From Alitta virens (taxonomy: Eukaryota > Annelida > Polychaeta > Phyllodocida > Nereididae): 64,000 nt of DNA. How positions within the stretch are numbered: the stretch's first letter is position 1; each line of letters begins with the position of its first letter. Shown here piece by piece: positions 60,441 through 64,000 of the stretch. The translations under genes were made by a program, and so were the position numbers. The stretch spans positions 26,606,145 through 26,670,144 of the forward strand of contig OW028574.1 in the NCBI GenBank assembly GCA_932294295.1. The letters are read 5' to 3'. Below the pieces are notes generated by a model. That model was not told the origin of the DNA, made no database searches, and saw only the letters and a program-made list of their open reading frames with translations.

Positions 60441-63400
60441 GGTGACAGCTTAATGGTGACAGCTTAATGTTGTTGATAGCTTAATGTTGTTGATAGCTTA
60501 ATGTTGACAGCATAATGTTGTTGACAGCTTAATGTTGTTGATAGCTTAATGTTGTTGATAGCTTAATGTTGACAGCTTAATGTTGACAGCTTAATGTTGT
60601 TGACAGCTTAATGTTGACAGCTTAATGTTGACAGCTTAATGTTGACAGCTTAATGTTGACAGCTTAATGTTGACAGCTTAATGTTGACAGCTTAATGTTG
60701 ACAGCTTATTGTTGACAGCTTAATGTTGACAGCTTAGTGTTGACAGCCTAATGTTGACAGCCTAATGTTGACAGCTTAATGTTGACAGCTTAATGTTGAC
60801 AGCTTAATGTTGACAGCTTAATGCTGACAGCTTAATGTTGACAGCCTATTGTTGACAGCTTAATGTTGTTGAAAGCTTAATGTTGACAGCTTAATGTTGA
60901 CAGCTTAATGTTGACAGCTTAATGTTGTTAACTGTTAATGTTGTTAACTGTTAATGTTGTTAACTGTTAATGTTGTTAACTGTTAATATTGTAAACTGTT
61001 AATGTTGTTAACTGTTAATGTTGTTAACTGTTAATGCTGTTAACTGTTAATGCTGTTAACTGTTAATGTTGCCAGCTTAATGTTGTTGCCAGCTTAATGT
61101 TGTTGACAGCTTAATGTTGACAGCCTAATGTTGTTGACGGTTAATTTTGACAACTTAATTTTGACAACTTAATGTTGACAGCTCAATGTTGACAGCTTAA
61201 TGTTGTTGACAGCTTAATGTTGTTGACAGCTTAATGTTGTTGATAGCTTATTGTTGTTGATAGCTTAATGTTGACAGCTTAATGTTGACAGCTTATTGTT
61301 GACAGCTTAATGTTGACAGCTTATTGTTGACAGCTTAATGTTGACAGCTTAGTGTTGACAGCCTAATGTTGACAGCCTAATGTTGACAGCTTAATGTTGA
61401 CAGCTTAATGTTGACAGCTTAATGTTGACAGCTTAATGCTGACAGCTTAATGTTGACAGCCTATTGTTGACAGCTTAATGTTGTTGAAAGCTTAATGTTG
61501 AAAGCTTAATGTTGACAGCTTAATGTTGACAGCTTAATGTTGACAGCTTAATGTTGTTAACTGTTAATGTTGTTAACTGTTAATGTTGTTAACTGTTAAT
61601 GTTGTTAACTGTTAATGTTGTAAACTGTTAATGTTGTTAACTGTTAATGTTGTTAACTGTTAATGCTGTTAACTGTTAATGCTGTTAACTGTTAATGTTG
61701 CCAGCTTAATGTTGTTACCAGCTTAATGTTGTTGCCAGCTTAATGTTGTTGACAGCTTAATGTTGACAGCCTAATGTTGTTGACGGTTAATTTTGACAAC
61801 TTAATTTTCACAACTTAATGTTGACAGCTCAATGTTGACAGCTTAATGTTGTTGACAGCTTAATGTTGTTGATAGCTTAATGTTGTTGATAGCTTAATGT
61901 TGACAGCTTAATGTTGACAGCTTAATGTTGTTGACAGCTTAATGTTGACAGCTTAATGTTGACAGCTTAATGTTGACAGCTTAATGTTGACAGCTTAATG
62001 TTGACAGCTTAATGTTGACAGCTTAATGTTGACAGCTTAATGTTGACAGCTTATTGTTGACAGCTTATTGTTGACAGCTTAATGTTGACAGCTTAATGTT
62101 GACAGCTTAATGTTGTTAACTGTTAATGTTGTTAACTGTTAATGTTGTTAACAGTTAATGTTGTTAACTGTTAATGTTGTTAACTGTTAATATTGTAAAC
62201 TGTTAATGTTGTTAACTGTTAATGTTGTTAACTGTTAATGTTGTTAACTGTTAATGTTGTTAACTGTTAATGTTGCCAGCTTAATGTTGTTGCCAGCTTA
62301 ATGTTGTTGACAGCTCAATGTTGACAGTTTAATGTTGTTGACAGCTTAATGTTGTTGATAGCTTAATGTTGCTGATAGCTTAATGTTGACAGCTTAATGT
62401 TGTTAACTGTTAATGTTGTTAACTGTTAATGTTGTTAACTGTTAATATTGTAAACTGTTAATGTTGTTAACTGTTAATGTTGTTAACTGTTAATGTTGTT
62501 AACTGTTAATGTTGTTAACTGTTAATGTTGCCAGCTTAATGTTGTTACCAGCTTAATGTTGTTGACAGCTTAATGTTGACATCCTAATGTTGTTGACGGT
62601 TAATTTTGACAACTTAATTTTCACAACTTAATGTTGACAGCTTAATGTTGACAGCTTAATGTTGTTGACAGCTTAATGTTGTTGATAGCTTAATGTTGTT
62701 GATAGCTTAATGTTGACAGCTTAATGTTGACAGCTTAATGTTGACAGCTTAATGTTGTTGACAGCTTAATGTTGACAGCTTAATGTTGACAGCTTAATGT
62801 TGACAGCTTAATGTTGACAGCTTATTGTTGACAGCTTAATGTTGACAGCTTAATGTTGACAGCTTAATGTTGACAGCCTAATGTTGACAGCCTAAGGTTG
62901 ACAGCTTAATGTTGACAGCTTAATGTTGACAGCTTAATGTTGACAACTTATTGTTGACAGCTTAATGTTGACAGCTTAATGTTGACAGCCTAATGTTGAC
63001 AGGCTAATGTTGACAGCTTAATGTTGACAGCTTAATGTTGACAGCTTATTGTTGACAGCTTATTGTTGACAGCTTAATGTTGACAGCTTAGTGTTGACAG
63101 CCTAATGTTGACAGCCTAATGTTGACAGCTTAATGTTGACAGCTTAATGTTGACAGCTTAATGTTGACAGCTTAATGTTGACAGCCTATTGTTGACAGCT
63201 TAATGTTGTTGAAAGCTTAATGTTGACAGCTTAATGTTGTTAACTGTTAATGTTGTTAACTGTTAATGTTGTTATCTGTTAATGTTGTTAACTGTTAATG
63301 TTGTAAACTGTTAATGTTGTAAACTGTTAATGTTGTTAACTGTTAATGTTGTTAACTGTTAATGTTGTTAACTGTTAATGTTGTTAACTGTTAATGTTGT

Positions 63401-64000
63401 TAACTGTTAATGTTGTAAACTGTTAATGTTGTTAACTGTTAATGTTGTTAACTGTTAATGCTGTTAACTGTTAATGCTGTTAACTGTTAATGTTGCCAGC
63501 TTAATGTTGTTGCCAGCTTAATGTTGTTTGACAGCTTAATGTTGACAGCCTAATGTTGTTGACGGTTAATTTTGACAACTTAATTTTCACAACTTAATGT
63601 TGACAGCTCAATGTTGACAGCTTAATGTTGTTGACAGCTTAATGTTGTTGATAGCTTAATGTTGTTGATAGCTTAATGTTGACAGCTTAATGTTGACAGC
63701 TTAATGTTGTTGACAGCTTAATGTTGACAGCTTAATGTTGACAGCTTAATGTTGACAGCTTAATGTTGACAGCTTAATGTTGACAGCTAAATGTTGACAG
63801 CTTAATGTTGTTGCCAGCTTAATGTTGTTGCCAGCTTAATGTTGTTGACAGCTTAATGTTGACAGCCTAATGTTGTTGACGGTTAATTTTGACAACTTAA
63901 TTTTCACAACTTAATGTTGACAGCTCAATGTTGACAGCTTAATGTTGTTGACAGCTTAATGTTGTTGATAGCTTAATGTTGTTGATAGCTTAATGTTGAC
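60441..64000 (+). repeat. 5.4 kb higher-order repeat, copy 2, cut by window end
   Basis: GGTGAC at 60441 and 60455 (one in copy 1). GACGG at 61136, 61782, 62595 (GACATCC type), 63561 and 63878; the first three lie 5,375, 5,406 and 5,420 bp after their partners. 16-mer blocks 60925-61068 (9), 61554-61697 (9), 62113-62272 (10), 62400-62527 (8) and 63237-63492 (16, against 21 in copy 1). The AACAGTTAATG variant near 62153 is shared with copy 1. Private: GTTACCAGC at 61718 without the usual GACATCC, GTTATCTG near 63271, an extra T near 63527. At 63,807 a pair of GCCAGC 17-mers appears without a preceding 16-mer block. Confidence 0.84.

Larger units (their letters stand above)
3721..63492 (+). repeat. 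Family of pure 16-mer blocks (TTGTTAACTGTTAATG)
   Basis: The 16-mer never mixes singly with 14/17-mers. It occurs only in uninterrupted blocks, usually closed on the right by TTGCCAGC. I count 94 blocks, about 850 units: four early 2-unit pairs (171-202, 1110-1141, 2226-2257, 7682-7713), and from 3721 onward blocks of 2, 3 or 6-21 units. Every block length is an exact multiple of 16 except 39450-39574, which carries a 3-bp deletion. The longest is 57817-58152 (21 units). Internal variants keep the 16-bp length: TTGTAAACTGTTAATG at fixed places in the block, and two successive CTGTTAACTGTTAATG units near the right end of many blocks. GTTAAC is a perfect 6-bp palindrome, and TTAAC-T-GTTAA is an 11-bp hyphenated palindrome, so these blocks have much more dyad symmetry than the 14-mers. 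The span given runs from the first large block to the last. Confidence 0.93.
3932..63900 (+). repeat. Once-per-cassette GACGG/AATTTT element, 54 copies
   Basis: Each cassette has one copy of a conserved degenerate patch: a CCTAATG unit, then TTGTTGACGGTTAATTTTG, then ACAACTTAATTTT and (C/G)ACAACTTAATG, then a unit ending TCAATG or TTAATG. GACGG starts at 3932, 6088, 9388, 10919, 11722, 12578, 13259, 14133, 14916, 15719, 16682, 17466, 18375, 18905, 21234, 21807, 22736, 23520, 25883, 26514, 27394, 28402, 30288, 30836, 31559, 32780, 33645, 35501, 36494, 38378, 38910, 39642, 40864, 41743, 43629, 44163, 45416, 45964, 48608, 50552, 51085, 51894, 53796, 54312, 55761, 56376, 57175, 58220, 58734, 61136, 61782, 62595, 63561 and 63878. 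With its D-domain counterpart it is essentially the only regular CpG in the array, and it carries AATTTT tracts. Most copies read TTTTCACAAC; a subset (11722, 21234, 25883, 30288, 32780, 35501, 38378, 50552, 53796, 55761, 61136) reads TTTTGACAAC. The copy at 43629 has lost one 14-bp step. Used here as the landmark for HOR spacing. A functional role is unproven. Confidence 0.9.
1..64000 (+). repeat. Single giant minisatellite array of 14/16/17-bp units
   Basis: Every part of the window is built from related direct repeats: the 14-mer TTGACAGCTTAATG, the 17-mer TTGTTGACAGCTTAATG (an extra TTG) and the 16-mer TTGTTAACTGTTAATG. I saw no stretch of unrelated sequence and no unit in reverse orientation. 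The array is open at both window edges, so its true length is unknown. The + strand is T- and G-rich relative to A and C (14-mer: 5 T, 4 A, 3 G, 2 C; 16-mer: 8 T, 4 A, 3 G, 1 C). CpG is nearly absent outside the GACGG element. Both strands are closed in all frames: 14 and 17 are not multiples of 3, so a stop in the unit (TGA and TAA on +, TAA on -) rotates through every frame in three units. A eukaryotic satellite is the only reasonable class; the host clade cannot be told. Confidence 0.98.

Noticed and set aside
3721..63492. HNF1-type site from GTTAAT and GTTAAC in 16-mers
   Set aside because: Only half-sites in direct orientation; the required inverted second half at the right spacing is missing.
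3932..63900. CENP-B box in the GACGG element
   Set aside because: The element lacks the TTCG and CGGG cores at the required spacing.
1..64000. TTGACA in every 14-mer looks like a bacterial -35 box
   Set aside because: It is part of the repeat unit, present thousands of times with no matching -10 box, gene or ribosome binding site. The sequence is not bacterial in character.
1..64000. CRISPR array
   Set aside because: CRISPR repeats are separated by unique spacers. Here units abut directly with no unique spacer and no cas genes.
1..64000. Plasmid iterons or a replication origin
   Set aside because: Iterons are short runs of direct repeats near a rep gene. A 64 kb array without any gene does not fit.
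1..64000. Telomeric repeat
   Set aside because: Units lack the G-run pattern of known telomere repeats and are heterogeneous and hierarchically ordered. A subtelomeric place cannot be excluded but nothing supports it.
1..64000. Protein-coding repeats
   Set aside because: Unit lengths 14, 16 and 17 rotate the frame, and both strands carry stops in the unit, so open frames are only tens of bases. Where a variant removes TAA on the minus strand it usually makes TAG or TGA instead (CCTAATG, TCAATG), which looks like chance.
1..64000. Plant W-box (TTGAC followed by C or T)
   Set aside because: The unit reads TTGACA, with A at the required pyrimidine position.
1..64000. Naming the host species or a known satellite family
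   Set aside because: I do not recognise the consensus and there is no flanking or coding sequence to identify the organism.

Overview
The whole window is one uninterrupted satellite (minisatellite) array. It enters at base 1 and is still running at base 64,000. I find no gene, RNA gene, transposable element, CRISPR array or unique-sequence gap. The basic unit, read on the + strand, is the 14-mer TTGACAGCTTAATG. A 17-mer form carries an extra TTG (TTGTTGACAGCTTAATG, with GATAGC and GCCAGC sub-variants), and a diverged 16-mer is TTGTTAACTGTTAATG. I estimate about 4,300 units, all in the same orientation. An array of this size and organisation points to eukaryotic heterochromatin (centromeric, pericentromeric or other satellite block) known from a long-read assembly. 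Nothing here identifies the clade, and there is no flanking sequence to place it on a chromosome.

The array is hierarchical. Level 1 is the 14/16/17-mer unit. Level 2 is a cassette of about 0.5-1 kb in a fixed order: a pure 16-mer block, two GCCAGC 17-mers, a 17-mer, a GACAGCC or GACATCC unit, a GACGG/AATTTT element, a TCAATG unit, three 17-mers, a run of 14-mers with TTATTG variants, then the next 16-mer block. By hand count there are 94 pure 16-mer blocks holding about 850 units (about 21% of the window). Level 3 is a set of multi-kilobase higher-order repeats (HORs) built from cassettes.

Layout: 1-10,098 holds alternating D domains (14/17-mer rich, GACGG followed by GACAGC) and short cassette pairs, duplicated at offsets of 2,156, 3,300 and 5,456 bp. 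10,099-19,316 is a D fragment followed by a run of cassettes with a three-block HOR of about 1.6-1.8 kb. 19,317-27,393 is a D-plus-cassette HOR of about 4.65 kb, one full copy and most of a second. 27,394-43,628 is two tandem copies of an 8.1 kb HOR. 43,629-55,019 is rearranged pieces of the same modules, including a segment repeated at about 10.15 kb offset. 55,020-64,000 is a 5.4 kb HOR, one full copy and a second cut by the window end. A module of about 1.9 kb, called M here, occurs six times between 28.4 and 53.8 kb.

Repeat copies differ mainly by whole-unit gains and losses plus a few point variants. That fits recent amplification by unequal exchange or a similar process. No coding system is present. 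The points of interest are the nested HOR architecture, the strict separation of 16-mers from 14/17-mers, a once-per-cassette GACGG/AATTTT element, and the motif change between unit types. Coordinates were read by eye; HOR boundaries are approximate to about one unit or more.
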